A DNA stretch of 32,638 bases, from NCBI RefSeq assembly GCF_000495475.1, contig NZ_ASGZ01000001.1:1-32638 (forward strand). Direction: 5' to 3'. Positions 7,280 to 15,691 of this stretch are shown one piece after another. The number at the start of each line of letters is the position of its first letter. The first letter of the stretch is position 1. The notes beneath the pieces were generated by a model, which saw only the letters and a list, made by a program, of their open reading frames with translations, ran no database searches and was not told the DNA's origin. The position numbers and the translations under genes were made by a program. This stretch comes from Candidatus Halobonum tyrrellensis G22 (GTDB taxonomy: Archaea; Halobacteriota; Halobacteria; Halobacteriales; Haloferacaceae).

Positions 7280-7888
7280 TCAGTTGGAGTCCTCGACTTC
7301 GATGTGGGTCACGTCGTCGCCGCGCACGAACTCCTCGGGGGCGTCCGACCCCGAGAGGGCGTCGCGCAGGTCGTCGAGCGCGTCGGTCGGCGACGGCAGG
7401 TCCGCGCCGCCGACCCGGGCTTCGAGACCGTCCGCCAGCGCCGTGAGCCGGCGGACGTGCTCGCTGTCGGCCGTCGACTCCTCGTCGAGCGCCGCCCGGA
7501 GTTCCCGGAGGACGCCGACCAGCACGACGGTCAGCGACGTCACCAGCCCCGACAGCGGCGGGTCTGGGTCGTCGACGCGTTCGTCGACCCGGCGGGTGAG
7601 GTCCGCGGCGGCGCCCAACAGCACCGAGAGGTCGGCGCGGCTGGGCACGCCCACCACCATCGTGACCACCTCGACGACGCCGTCGGTGGCGTCGACGTCC
7701 TCGCGGTCGACGTCCACCTCCGCCGAGAGCTCCTCCAGGACCGTCCGGAGGTCGGCGAGCAGTTCGTCGAACTCCGCGTCCTCGGTCGCGTTCGCGTTCG
7801 TATCCGCGCTCGCGTCGGCACCGGCGAGCGCGGCGTCGTCGTCCGACCGCTCGTCGTCGCCGGGCGAGTGGGGGCTGTCGTCGACCAT
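7280..7888 (-). CDS. Acidic haloarchaeal protein of unknown function
   Basis: The 202-residue protein starts with a 35-residue disordered, Asp/Ala-rich segment, followed by helices: EFDELLADLRTVLEELSAEVDV (about 39-60), VVEVVTMVVGVPSRADLSVLLGAAADLTRRV (about 71-101), and a hydrophobic helix LSGLVTSLTVVLVGVLRELRAAL (about 112-134) that could be amphipathic or membrane-associated. Four or five helices overall suggest a helical bundle. No family is recognised with confidence. The ATG at 7886-7888 is supported by an AT-rich box (GGAAAAGT on the plus strand, 7914-7921) about 26-33 bases upstream on the minus strand. Confidence 0.65.
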   Translation of the reverse strand: MVDDSPHSPGDDERSDDDAALAGADASADTNANATEDAEFDELLADLRTVLEELSAEVDVDREDVDATDGVVEVVTMVVGVPSRADLSVLLGAAADLTRRVDERVDDPDPPLSGLVTSLTVVLVGVLRELRAALDEESTADSEHVRRLTALADGLEARVGGADLPSPTDALDDLRDALSGSDAPEEFVRGDDVTHIEVEDSN

Positions 7889-8365
7889 CCGAGCGGACGT
7901 TGGCCCTCCGGACGGAAAAGTGCGGTCGCCGGGGCCCGGGCGCTTCCCGACCGGCGGAACGGGGGCGAACAGCTAACTGGAAGGGAGTCGAACCACTCCG
8001 ACGCGTCACCGCGGCGTAGTGAGGCGACGTGGTGGCGTGTAGGCCGTCGGGTTGAGTCGTGCGGTCTGTCGTGCCGTCCTCAGGGACGCCGCGACGCTCC
8101 ACCGCTGCTCGATCCAGTCTCGGACTCCCGAGGGCGGTCTTCGGGGCAGTTCATCGGTCGCGGCTCTCCTCGCCCGCAGGTACTGTGCGCTCCGGACGCT
8201 CGCCACCGCCTCGACGTGCCGGGCAGTCGACGCGCTCGTCGAGCGGAAACTCGGCCGACTCGACGGTGGCTCTCGGAGCCAGCGGCGCGCCGTCGGTACG
8301 ATCCCCGAGTTATATAGACACCCTGATGGGAACACTCATATCGCGTTCCGTCGGCCTCCTCGGGT
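7889..8365. other. 477-base stretch without a convincing gene
   Basis: The stretch separates the leftward acidic protein gene from the rightward HTH_10 gene. Open frames exist on both strands (for example minus 8006-8335) but their products are Arg/Ser-rich with poor third-position preference, and coding-like quality switches between frames, as in decayed sequence. Two TATA-like boxes, TTATATAG (8310-8317) and CTCATATC (8335-8342), lie near its right end; the second is 24-31 bases before the ATG at 8366. Confidence 0.5.
8335..8342 (+). promoter_or_regulatory. TATA-like box of the first HTH_10 gene
   Basis: CTCATATC is 24-31 bases before the ATG at 8366, predicting leaderless transcription. 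A second box (TTATATAG, 8310-8317) could be an alternative promoter. Confidence 0.5.
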
Positions 8366-9160
8366 ATGGTGACACTCGTGAACACCGCCGTGCCGGCCGA
8401 GCAGTTCGCGCTCGCGAAGACGTTCGCCGCTCACCCCGACTTGTCGGTCCGAGCCGAGAAGTTGGTCGCGAACGGCGAGCGGACAGTGATGCCGTTACTC
8501 TGGACGCGGAACGTTCCCCCCGACCGGGTGGCGGACGCGTTCGAGGCGGACCCGACGGTGGCCGAGGCCGAACTCCTCGCCGAACACCACGGGGAGTCGC
8601 TCTGCGAGATAGGGTGGGTCGACGACGTCCGACTGGTCCTCCGGATGATAACCAACGCCGAGGCCACCGTCCTCGACGCGGTGGGCGCGGACGGGCGGTG
8701 GCGGTTCCGCCTCATGTACCCCGGGCGGGCGGCGTTCGCCGAGACCGACGCGTTCTGTGACGCCCACGGACTCGACGTCGACGTCCGGTCGATTCGGGAC
8801 GTCGACCGGCGGTCGGCGGGCCGGTACGGGCTGACGAGCAAGCAGCGCGAGTCGCTCGTCGCGGCGGCGCGCCGCGGCTACTTCTCGGTCCCCGGCGAGA
8901 CGACGCTCCAGGAACTGTCCGTCGAGACCGGCGTCTCCCACCAGGCGCTCTCCGAACGCCTCCGTCGGGCGAGCGAGGCACTCGTCGAGAACACGCTCCT
9001 CTGTGAGGTGCGCGACGTGAGCGCGGCCCCGATGGCGAGCGCCGACAGGGAGCCAGCGAGCGCCGACAGGGAGCCAGCGAGCGCCGACAGGGAGCCAGCG
9101 AGCGCCGACAGGGAGCCAGCGAGCGCCGACAGGGAGCCAGCGAGCGCCGACGGGGAGTAG
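8366..9160 (+). CDS. HTH_10 (Bat-like) transcription regulator with repeat tail
   Basis: The 264-residue protein has an N-terminal sensor-like domain beginning VTLVNTAVPAEQFALAKTFAAHP and a C-terminal HTH_10 domain (about 150-215): YGLTSKQRESLVAAARRGYF, then ETTLQELSVETGVSHQALSERLRRA, the signature of haloarchaeal bacterio-opsin-activator-like regulators. It is followed by about 40 residues made of ASADREP repeats, absent from the neighbouring paralogue at 9326, so the core ends near residue 220. The repeats come from a 21-base DNA repeat that runs to the stop codon and may be a neutral expansion. The ATG at 8366 is supported by a TATA-like box. Such proteins usually control one or a few haloarchaeal genes; targets are unknown. 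Confidence 0.85.
   Translation: MVTLVNTAVPAEQFALAKTFAAHPDLSVRAEKLVANGERTVMPLLWTRNVPPDRVADAFEADPTVAEAELLAEHHGESLCEIGWVDDVRLVLRMITNAEATVLDAVGADGRWRFRLMYPGRAAFAETDAFCDAHGLDVDVRSIRDVDRRSAGRYGLTSKQRESLVAAARRGYFSVPGETTLQELSVETGVSHQALSERLRRASEALVENTLLCEVRDVSAAPMASADREPASADREPASADREPASADREPASADREPASADGE
9035..9160. repeat. Six tandem 21-bp repeats ending at the stop codon
   Basis: Six units of 21 bases start at 9035, 9056, 9077, 9098, 9119 and 9140. The first five look identical; the last has a base change and ends in the TAG stop. Each full unit encodes ASADREP in the frame of the HTH_10 gene. The near-identity of the copies points to recent slippage or unequal exchange. Confidence 0.95.
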
Positions 9161-9325
9161 CGACGGTCCGACCGCCGTGACCGATCGGGTCTCGCGACCA
9201 GCCGGGGCGGTGAGAACCGGGCCGCGTCGACCGGGGTGACATTTCCTTACGAGTAGGATGCTGTCTGCAAACTATCTGTTCGGGCGAAAGAAAACTTCAT
9301 CTCGCCTCACATCTCTCACACGCAC

Positions 9326-10012
9326 ATGGCGACGCTCGTAAACGGGTCCGTTCCGGCCGAGCAGTTCGCGCTCGCCGAGACGTTCGCCGCCCACCCGGAC
9401 CTGTCGTTCAGAGTCGACAAGTTCGTGGCGAGCGGCGAGGACGCCGTGATGCCGCTCCTGTGGGCGCAACACGTGCCCGCGGAGGAGTTGGAGGCGACGC
9501 TCGAAGCCGACCCGACCGTTCGGGACGCGGCGTTGCTCAACGAACAGGACGGCGAGGCGCTCTACGAGATGACGTGGAGCGACAACATCCAACTCGTCCT
9601 CCAGATGATCACGAACTCGCGAGCCACGGTCCTCGACGCGATCGGCGAGAACGGTCGGTGGAAGTTCCACGTCCTCTACCCGGCCCGGGAGGAGTTCTCC
9701 AAGACGAGCGAGTTCTGCGATTCACACGGCGTCGACTTCGACGTCCACTCGATCCGGGAGGTGGACCGGAGTTCCGCGAGTCGGTACGGGCTGACGAGCG
9801 AGCAACGCGACTCGATCGTCGACGCGACTCGTCGCGGCTACTTCGAAGTGCCGAGACAGGTCACGCTGCAGGAACTCTCCGAGGCGGTCGGCGTGTCCCA
9901 CCAGGCGCTCTCCGAACGCCTCCGTCGGGCGATCGAGGCGCTCGTCGAGAACACGCTCCTCTACGAGGACGTCGACACGGGCGAGGCGGAGTTGGCCGTG
10001 GCGGACGACTGA
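9326..10012 (+). CDS. HTH_10 (Bat-like) transcription regulator, paralogue
   Basis: The 228-residue protein is a close paralogue of the preceding gene. The starts match (ATLVNGSVPAEQFALAETFAAHPDL), as do the middle (QLVLQMITNSRATVLDAIGENGRWKF) and the HTH_10 domain (SRYGLTSEQRDSIVDATRRGYF, then VTLQELSEAVGVSHQALSERLRRA). Residues about 150-215 are the DNA-binding part; the protein ends normally soon after, without the repeat tail. An AT-rich box (AAAACTTCAT, 9291-9300) lies 26-35 bases upstream of the ATG. The two genes form a tandem duplication. The N-terminal half has diverged more than the HTH, suggesting different inputs but similar DNA sites. Confidence 0.87.
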   Translation: MATLVNGSVPAEQFALAETFAAHPDLSFRVDKFVASGEDAVMPLLWAQHVPAEELEATLEADPTVRDAALLNEQDGEALYEMTWSDNIQLVLQMITNSRATVLDAIGENGRWKFHVLYPAREEFSKTSEFCDSHGVDFDVHSIREVDRSSASRYGLTSEQRDSIVDATRRGYFEVPRQVTLQELSEAVGVSHQALSERLRRAIEALVENTLLYEDVDTGEAELAVADD

Positions 10013-10044
10013 CCCCGCTCGGATCGGGGTGGTTCAGTGCGCAC

Positions 10045-10107
10045 GGCTCGCTCCGCTCGCCGTCGGTGCGCCGCGGAGAAGTACGGGCCGGGAGGGAGGG
10101 CGAACCA
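10045..10107. repeat. Imperfect copy of tRNA-Lys 3' end and flank
   Basis: GGGCCGGGAGGGAG at 10085-10098 repeats the first 14 plus-strand bases of the tRNA-Lys gene (its 3' end) at 10222-10235. Similarity continues imperfectly into the preceding flank: CTCGCTCCGCTCG occurs here near 10050 and again near 10183. The copy lies about 137 bases away and lacks the rest of the tRNA. Confidence 0.7.
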
Positions 10108-10221
10108 CGGTCGTTTCGCTCGCCGACGCTCGCTCCACTCCCTGCTTCAACTCCCTCCACATACCGTTCGTTCGGCAGGAACGACTCGCTCCGCTCGTCG
10201 TTCGGTCTGCCTCACAGAAGC

Positions 10222-10294
10222 GGGCCGGGAGGGAGTTGAACCCCCGACCGACGGATTAAGAGTCCGTCGCTCTCCCTAACTGAGCTACCGGCCC
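10222..10294 (-). tRNA. tRNA-Lys (anticodon CTT)
   Basis: The minus strand folds as a 73-base tRNA: acceptor stem GGGCCGG / CCGGCCC, D arm with GCTC / GAGC, anticodon stem ACGGA / TCCGT around the loop CTCTTAA (anticodon CTT, reading AAG), and a T arm with loop TTCAACT. CCA is not encoded, as usual in archaea. No intron is present in the anticodon loop. Confidence 0.97.
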
Positions 10295-10372
10295 TCGGCA
10301 GGTTCACGTTGCGAGGAGCGCTTGAAAGGCCTTCCGTTTCCCGGCGACGCGGACGGTGGGCGAACATCACCG

Positions 10373-10380
10373 CTTAAGTA
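10373..10380 (+). promoter_or_regulatory. TATA-like box of the TrkA-N/DHH gene
   Basis: CTTAAGTA lies 24-31 bases upstream of the ATG at 10404, consistent with a leaderless transcript from that codon. Confidence 0.55.
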
Positions 10381-10403
10381 TCGTCCCCCCCGAGCCGGAC
10401 GCA

Positions 10404-11858
10404 ATGAGTACTGCGGCCACCATCTCCTCGATGTCGACGTACGCCATCCTCGGCTGCGGTAGCGTCGGGCACGCGGTGGCGGACGAGCTCACCGAGGAGG
10501 GGAAGGACGTCCTCATCCTCGACAAAGACGAGACGCGCGTCGAGGCGCTCCGCGACCAGGACCTCAACGCGCAGGCCCAAGACATCGCGGAGGCGGGCGT
10601 CGCGGACGCCGTCGCCGAACGCGACGTGATCCTGATCCTCTCGTCGGACGTCGACGCCAACAAGGAGGCGGTCCGCGCCATCCGCGACCACGACGCGGAC
10701 CAGTACGTGGTCGTCCGCGCCTCCGACCCCGTCAGCGAGGACGAACTGGTCGAACTCGGCGCGGACGTGGTGATCAACCCCTCGACGGTGATCGCCGACT
10801 CGGCGCTCCGCTCGCTCGAATCCGGCGAGTTGGAGTACAAGGCGCGTCAGCTCGCCGACATCCTCGACCGGACCGAGGGCCGGCTGGCGATCCTCGCACA
10901 CGACAACCCCGACCCGGACTCCATCGCCGCCGCGGTGGCGCTCGGCGCCATCGCCGCGGGGTTCGACCTCGAAGCGGACATCCTCTACGACGGCGACATC
11001 GGCCACCAGGAGAACCGCGCGTTCGTCAACACGCTCGGTATCGACCTCCACGCCCGGACGGACGCGCGGCCGCTGTCGGACTACGGCGCGGTCGCGCTCG
11101 TCGACTACTCGGAGGCGGGCGACACCGACGTCGGCGTCGACGTCGACATCTACATCGACCACGCGGAGTCCGACGACGGGTTCGAGGCGGAGTTCACCGA
11201 CATCCGCACGAACGTCTCCGCGACGTCGACCATCCTGACGAAGTACATCCAGGAGTTCGACCTCTCGCCGAGCGAGACGGTGGCGACTGCGCTGCTGTAC
11301 GGCATCCGCGCGGAGACGGTCGACTTCAAGCGCGAGACCACGCCCGCCGACCTGACCGCGGCGGCGTACCTCCACCCGTTCGCCAACCACGACACCTTAG
11401 AGGAGGTGGAGTCGCCGAGCATGAGCCCCGAGACGCTCGACGTGCTCGCCGAGGCGATCCAGAGCCGCGAGGTGCAGGGGAGCCACCTCATCTCGAACGC
11501 GGGGTTCGTCCGCGACCGGGAGGCGCTCGCGCAGGCGGCCCAACAGCTTCTCAACTTGGAGGGGATCACCACGTCGGCGGTGTTCGGCATCGCCGACGAC
11601 AACATCTACCTCTCGGCGCGTTCGAAGGACATCCGGATCAACATCGGGAACGTCCTCCAGGACGCCTTCTCCGACATCGGCGAGGCCGCCGGCCACGCCA
11701 CCCAGGGGAACGCCGAGATCCCGCTGGGGCTGTTTACGGGGATCGAGACCAGCGAGTCCAACCGCGACACGCTGCTCGCGCTCTCGGAGGAGGCCGTCAG
11801 GCGGAAACTGTTCGACGCGATGGGCGTCGAGAGCGGCGAGTCGTCGAACGGGTCGTGA
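10404..11858 (+). CDS. TrkA-N / DHH phosphoesterase
   Basis: The 484-residue protein joins an N-terminal TrkA-N (RCK) Rossmann domain (YAILGCGSVGHAVADEL, nucleotide-binding GxGxxG at 17-22) to a DHH/DHHA1 phosphoesterase. The DHH domain shows HDNPDPDSIAAAV (166-178), a metal-site Asp in ALVDYSEAG (D234), and IDHAESDD (251-258), where the family signature DHH reads DHA. The C-terminal part has the DHHA1 pattern, ending with AGHATQGNAEIPLG where many relatives have GGH. DHH enzymes hydrolyse short nucleotides or cyclic dinucleotides; a role in turnover of c-di-AMP or nanoRNA is plausible, with the RCK part sensing a nucleotide or ion state. Substrate is not shown. Start set by the TATA-like box. 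Confidence 0.87.
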   Translation: MSTAATISSMSTYAILGCGSVGHAVADELTEEGKDVLILDKDETRVEALRDQDLNAQAQDIAEAGVADAVAERDVILILSSDVDANKEAVRAIRDHDADQYVVVRASDPVSEDELVELGADVVINPSTVIADSALRSLESGELEYKARQLADILDRTEGRLAILAHDNPDPDSIAAAVALGAIAAGFDLEADILYDGDIGHQENRAFVNTLGIDLHARTDARPLSDYGAVALVDYSEAGDTDVGVDVDIYIDHAESDDGFEAEFTDIRTNVSATSTILTKYIQEFDLSPSETVATALLYGIRAETVDFKRETTPADLTAAAYLHPFANHDTLEEVESPSMSPETLDVLAEAIQSREVQGSHLISNAGFVRDREALAQAAQQLLNLEGITTSAVFGIADDNIYLSARSKDIRINIGNVLQDAFSDIGEAAGHATQGNAEIPLGLFTGIETSESNRDTLLALSEEAVRRKLFDAMGVESGESSNGS

Positions 11859-12065
11859 CCGGCTGACCCGGGATCGGAGACGGGGGACGGAAGCCGGGTC
11901 GCCGCGGTCGGGAAATCGGTCGCGGGCGCCCCCTCGTCGGCGGTCGGTCGACCGCCCGTCGGGACCATCGGAGCGAATCGGGGAGCGTCGGAGTGGAGCG
12001 GGTCGCGACGGGTCCCGCTACGGGGGGCGACGCGACGCTCGGCGACCGGCGGACGCGAGCCCGCC

Positions 12066-12377
12066 TCAGGCGACCGCCTCTTCGCGGTCCGAGTCGGGGT
12101 CGTCGTCCTTCAGCCGTTCGATCACGTCGTTGATCAGGATCACGTCGCCGACCGCGCGAACCCAACGGTACGGCAGCATGACGCCCTGCCCCCTGGAGAC
12201 GCGCCCGGCGAACAGTTCGTCGTTCAGTTCCGACAGCGCCAGCCCCGTGACCGTCTCGGCGTCGAGGTCGAGCCGAACGTCCTCCACCTCGCCGACGAAG
12301 ACGCCGTTGTTCGAGTACACTTCGCGGCCCACGAGGGAGGTGATCTCCTGTGGCGAGCCGTCAGTGTCCGTGTTCAT
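12066..12377 (-). CDS. PRC-barrel domain protein
   Basis: The 103-residue protein is a single PRC-barrel: EITSLVGREVYSNNGVFVGEVEDVRLDLDAETVTGLAL (about 11-48), then GVMLPYRWVRAVGDVILIND (about 66-85), and an acidic tail. The fold occurs in RimM and photosynthetic reaction centre H subunits and, in haloarchaea, in small free-standing proteins linked to RNA metabolism or cell division (CdpB-type); which applies here is open. The ATG at 12375-12377 is preferred over one 13 codons upstream because a TTTTAAGA box lies at 12401-12410 on the minus strand, 24-33 bases away. Confidence 0.85.
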   Translation of the reverse strand: MNTDTDGSPQEITSLVGREVYSNNGVFVGEVEDVRLDLDAETVTGLALSELNDELFAGRVSRGQGVMLPYRWVRAVGDVILINDVIERLKDDDPDSDREEAVA

Positions 12378-12400
12378 ACAGCCGCGAACGGCGGGCCGGG

Positions 12401-12410
12401 TCTTAAAACC
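12401..12410 (-). promoter_or_regulatory. TATA-like box of the PRC-barrel gene
   Basis: On the minus strand GGTTTTAAGA lies 24-33 bases upstream of the ATG at 12375-12377. It sits just inside the longer ORF, which argues that the shorter start is the real one. Confidence 0.6.
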
Positions 12411-12552
12411 GTCCACCGCGGCGCTCGCCGCGGGTCCGGGTCGATCCGGCCGGAGCGGGCGGATCCGAACGCCGCGGGTCGAGGCGAAGGGCCGACCGGG
12501 CGGGCCGGCGGACCGCGGTCGTGCTCCGGCCCGGACCGCCGGCGACCGTGTG

Positions 12553-12559
12553 TTTATCC
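12553..12559 (+). promoter_or_regulatory. TATA-like box of the FAD/Fe-S dehydrogenase gene
   Basis: TTTATCC lies 25-31 bases upstream of the ATG at 12584, placing transcription start at the start codon. Confidence 0.5.
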
Positions 12560-12583
12560 ACCTCCCACGTGGACGTGGAAGCG

Positions 12584-15500
12584 ATGAGTTCCGACGTCCC
12601 GACGCCCGACGGCGACCCGGACCTCGCCGACGCGGACTACGACTTCACCTCCGACGAGGTGGCCCGTCCCGGTCTCGTCGCCGACCTCGAGGCGCGTGTC
12701 GCGGGCGACGTGCGGTTCGACACGTACTCGCGGCAGTTGTACGCCACCGACGCCTCCGCCTACGAGGCGACGCCCATCGGCGTCGTCCTCCCCGAGTCGA
12801 CCGACGACGTGGCCGCCGTGGTGTCCTACTGCGCCGAGCGGGGGATGCCGGTGCTCCCGCGCGGCGGCGGCACGTCGCTCGCGGGCCAGTCGGTCAACGA
12901 GGCGGTCGTGCTCGACTTCACGCGGCACATGTCGAGCGTGCTCGACGTCGACCCCGACGCCCGGCGGGTGCGCACGCAGGCGGGCTGTCTGCTCGCGGAC
13001 GTGAACGAGCAACTCGCCCCCCACGGGCTGAAGTTCGCACCCGACCCCGCGTGGCGCGACAAGTCGGCGGTCGGCGGCGCCATCGGCAACAACTCCACCG
13101 GCTCCCACTCGCTGGTGTACGGCAAGACCGACGCGTACGTCGAGTCGTGCGAGGTGGTGCTCGCGGACGGCAGCGTCGAGACGTTCGGCGACGTCGAGGT
13201 GGAGACGCTCCGGCGGGAGGGCGACCCCGACGGGAGCGTCAGGGAGCGCATCTACGCCGAAGTCGCGCGGATACTCGACGAGGAGAGCGACGAGGTGTTG
13301 GAGACGTACCCGCCGATGAAGCGGAACGTCTCGGGGTACAACCTCGACGTGTTGGTCCGGGAAGCGCGCGGCGACCGCGGCGAGGCGGGCGTCGTCAACC
13401 TCGCGCGCCTGCTCGCCGGTAGCGAGGGGACGCTCGCGGTCGTCACCGAGGCGGAACTCGCGCTCGAACCCGTCCCCGAGACGAAGGCGGTCGGCCTGCT
13501 GACGTACCCCTCGCTGACCGACGCGCTCGCGGACGTGGAGGCGATCCTCGAACACGACCCCGCGGCGGTCGAGGTGATGGACGACGTGCTCCTCGATTTG
13601 GCGCGCGACACCGCCGAGTTCGGCGAGGTGGTCGACCTCCTGCCCGACGGCACCGACTCCGTGCTGCTGGTCGAGTTCTACGCCGACTCCGACGACGAGG
13701 GGCGCGAGCGGGTGGCGGACCTGCTCGCCGACCGGCGGCCGGGGACCGACACCGCCGCCGACCCCACCGACGGCCGCGTGGAGGCGGGCGCGCCCGTTCG
13801 CGCGAGCGCGGCGCTCGAAGCCCACGACGCGGCGCGCCGCGACCTGTTCTGGAAGATGCGGAAGGCCGGCCTCCCCATCCTGCTCAGCCGGACCTCCGAC
13901 GCCAAGCACGCCTCGTTCATCGAGGACTGTGCGGTCCCGCCCGAACACCTCGCGGAGTACGTCGCCGACTTCCAGGAACTGTTGGAGGAGGTGGGCACGT
14001 TCGCCTCCTTCTACGCGCACGCCGGGCCGGGCGTGCTCCACGTCCGCCCGCTGGTGAACATGAAGCGTCTGGAGGGTATCGAGCAGATGGAGGCCATCGC
14101 GGAGGGGGCGACCGACCTCGTCGTGAAGTACGGCGGGAGCGTCTCGGGCGAACACGGCGACGGCCGCGCGCGCACCCAGTGGAACCGGAAGCTGTACGGC
14201 TCGGAGCTGTGGGGGACGTTCCGCGAGTTGAAGACCGCGTTCGACCCCGACTGGCTGCTCAACCCGGGCAACGTCTGCGGCGACCACCACCTGACCGAAC
14301 ACCTCCGGTTCGACCCCGAGTACGCGTTCGACGCCGGGTTCGACCCCGAACTGGCGTGGCGCAACGAGAACGGCTTCCAGGGGATGGCCGAACTCTGTCA
14401 CGGCTGTGGCGGCTGCCGCGGCGAGCAGTCGACGACGGGCGGCGTGATGTGCCCGACGTTCCGCGCCGTCGACGAGGAGATACAGTCGACGCGCGGGCGC
14501 GCGAACATGCTCCGGGGCGCGATGTCCGGGAACCTCCCGGAGGACCCCTTCTCCGAGGAGTTCACCGACGAGGTGATGGACATGTGTGTGGGCTGTAAGG
14601 GCTGTAAGAAGGACTGCCCCAGCGGCGTCGACATGGCGAAGCTGAAAGCCGAGGTGGTCCACGAGCGCCACGAACGCGAGGGTGCCAGTCTCCGAGACAC
14701 GCTGTTCGCCAACATCGACGGCGTCAACGGGCTGGCGAGCGCGCTCGCGCCGGTGTCGAACTGGGCGACGAAGCTCCCCGGCGCGGGCGTCGCCGCCGAG
14801 AAACTGCTGGGTATCGCCCGCGAGCGCGACCTCCCGACGTTCCACCGCACGACGCTCCGCGACTGGTACGCCGGCCACGACACCCTCCCCGAGTCGGAGG
14901 CCGAACGGGTCGCGGTGCTCGTCGCCGACACGTACACCAACCACAACCACCCCGACGCCGGGAGGGCCGCGATCCGGGTGCTCGAAGCCGCGGGCGTGCG
15001 GGTCGAACTCGCCGACGTGGGCGACACCGGCCGGTCGGCCCACTCGATGGGCTTTCTCGACACCGCGCGCGAGCGTACCCGCGCGGCGGTCGATGACCTC
15101 GCGCCGCGTGTCGAGGCGGGCCGGGACGTGGTCGTCGTCGAACCGAGCGAGGCGGTGATGCTCCAGTCGGACTTACTCGACTTCCACGACGACGAGGCGG
15201 CGCGAGCGGTCGCGGACAACAGCTACGGCGTGTTGGAGTACGTCGACACGTTCCGGCTGGACGACCGCGTCGAGTTCGCCGCGCCGGGGTCGGGCACGCC
15301 CAGCGACGAGGGGCGGGGGGCGCTCGGCTCGCTCACCTACCACGGCCACTGTCACCAGAAGGCGACCAAGAAGGACCACCACGCGGTCGGCGTGCTCAGG
15401 CGGGCGGGCTACGCGGTCGACCCGCTCGACTCCACCTGCTGTGGGATGGCGGGCAGTTTCGGCTACGAGGCGGAGCACTACTCGATGAGCAAGGCGGTCG

Positions 15501-15646
15501 CGTCCATCCTCTACGACCAGGTGGACGACAGCGACGGCGAGGAGGTGGTCGCGCCCGGCGCCTCCTGTCGCGGCCAACTGGAGGACCGCGAGGGCGCGGA
15601 CGAACCCGCCCACCCGGTCGAGAAACTCGCCGCGGCGCTCGAGTGA
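12584..15646 (+). CDS. FAD- and Fe-S-binding D-2-hydroxyacid dehydrogenase (YdiJ-like)
   Basis: The 1020-residue protein matches the fused FAD oxidase / iron-sulfur architecture of YdiJ-type dehydrogenases. A PCMH-type FAD domain (about 65-240) carries PRGGGTSLAGQSVN at 92-105; a C-terminal oxidase cap follows. Iron-sulfur parts begin at C605 with CHGCGGC and a later CP, then CVGCKGCKKDCP (about 668-679), typical of 4Fe-4S binding. A CCG domain ends the protein, with YHGHCHQK and STCCGMAGSFGYE (Cys pair at about 952). Family members oxidise D-2-hydroxyglutarate, D-lactate or glycolate, passing electrons to the respiratory chain or an electron carrier. Substrate is uncertain; D-2-hydroxyglutarate fits the length best. 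No signal peptide, so cytoplasmic. Confidence 0.88.
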   Translation: MSSDVPTPDGDPDLADADYDFTSDEVARPGLVADLEARVAGDVRFDTYSRQLYATDASAYEATPIGVVLPESTDDVAAVVSYCAERGMPVLPRGGGTSLAGQSVNEAVVLDFTRHMSSVLDVDPDARRVRTQAGCLLADVNEQLAPHGLKFAPDPAWRDKSAVGGAIGNNSTGSHSLVYGKTDAYVESCEVVLADGSVETFGDVEVETLRREGDPDGSVRERIYAEVARILDEESDEVLETYPPMKRNVSGYNLDVLVREARGDRGEAGVVNLARLLAGSEGTLAVVTEAELALEPVPETKAVGLLTYPSLTDALADVEAILEHDPAAVEVMDDVLLDLARDTAEFGEVVDLLPDGTDSVLLVEFYADSDDEGRERVADLLADRRPGTDTAADPTDGRVEAGAPVRASAALEAHDAARRDLFWKMRKAGLPILLSRTSDAKHASFIEDCAVPPEHLAEYVADFQELLEEVGTFASFYAHAGPGVLHVRPLVNMKRLEGIEQMEAIAEGATDLVVKYGGSVSGEHGDGRARTQWNRKLYGSELWGTFRELKTAFDPDWLLNPGNVCGDHHLTEHLRFDPEYAFDAGFDPELAWRNENGFQGMAELCHGCGGCRGEQSTTGGVMCPTFRAVDEEIQSTRGRANMLRGAMSGNLPEDPFSEEFTDEVMDMCVGCKGCKKDCPSGVDMAKLKAEVVHERHEREGASLRDTLFANIDGVNGLASALAPVSNWATKLPGAGVAAEKLLGIARERDLPTFHRTTLRDWYAGHDTLPESEAERVAVLVADTYTNHNHPDAGRAAIRVLEAAGVRVELADVGDTGRSAHSMGFLDTARERTRAAVDDLAPRVEAGRDVVVVEPSEAVMLQSDLLDFHDDEAARAVADNSYGVLEYVDTFRLDDRVEFAAPGSGTPSDEGRGALGSLTYHGHCHQKATKKDHHAVGVLRRAGYAVDPLDSTCCGMAGSFGYEAEHYSMSKAVASILYDQVDDSDGEEVVAPGASCRGQLEDREGADEPAHPVEKLAAALE

Positions 15647-15691
15647 GCGGGCGAACCGGGCCGTCGGTCCGCGGCCCGCGTTCGGATCCCC

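Noticed and set aside
8006-8335. 109-codon minus-strand frame in the gap before the HTH_10 gene
   Set aside because: It is Arg/Ser/Thr-rich, has no haloarchaeal acidic character and no recognised motif; it could at most be a decayed remnant.
9035-9160. Possible CRISPR array
   Set aside because: The units are directly adjacent with no spacers, and they encode a peptide repeat in frame with the gene.
12554-15043. 829-codon open frame on the minus strand
   Set aside because: It is antisense to the FAD/Fe-S dehydrogenase; its product is Arg/Val/His-rich with no motif, a known effect of GC-rich third positions.
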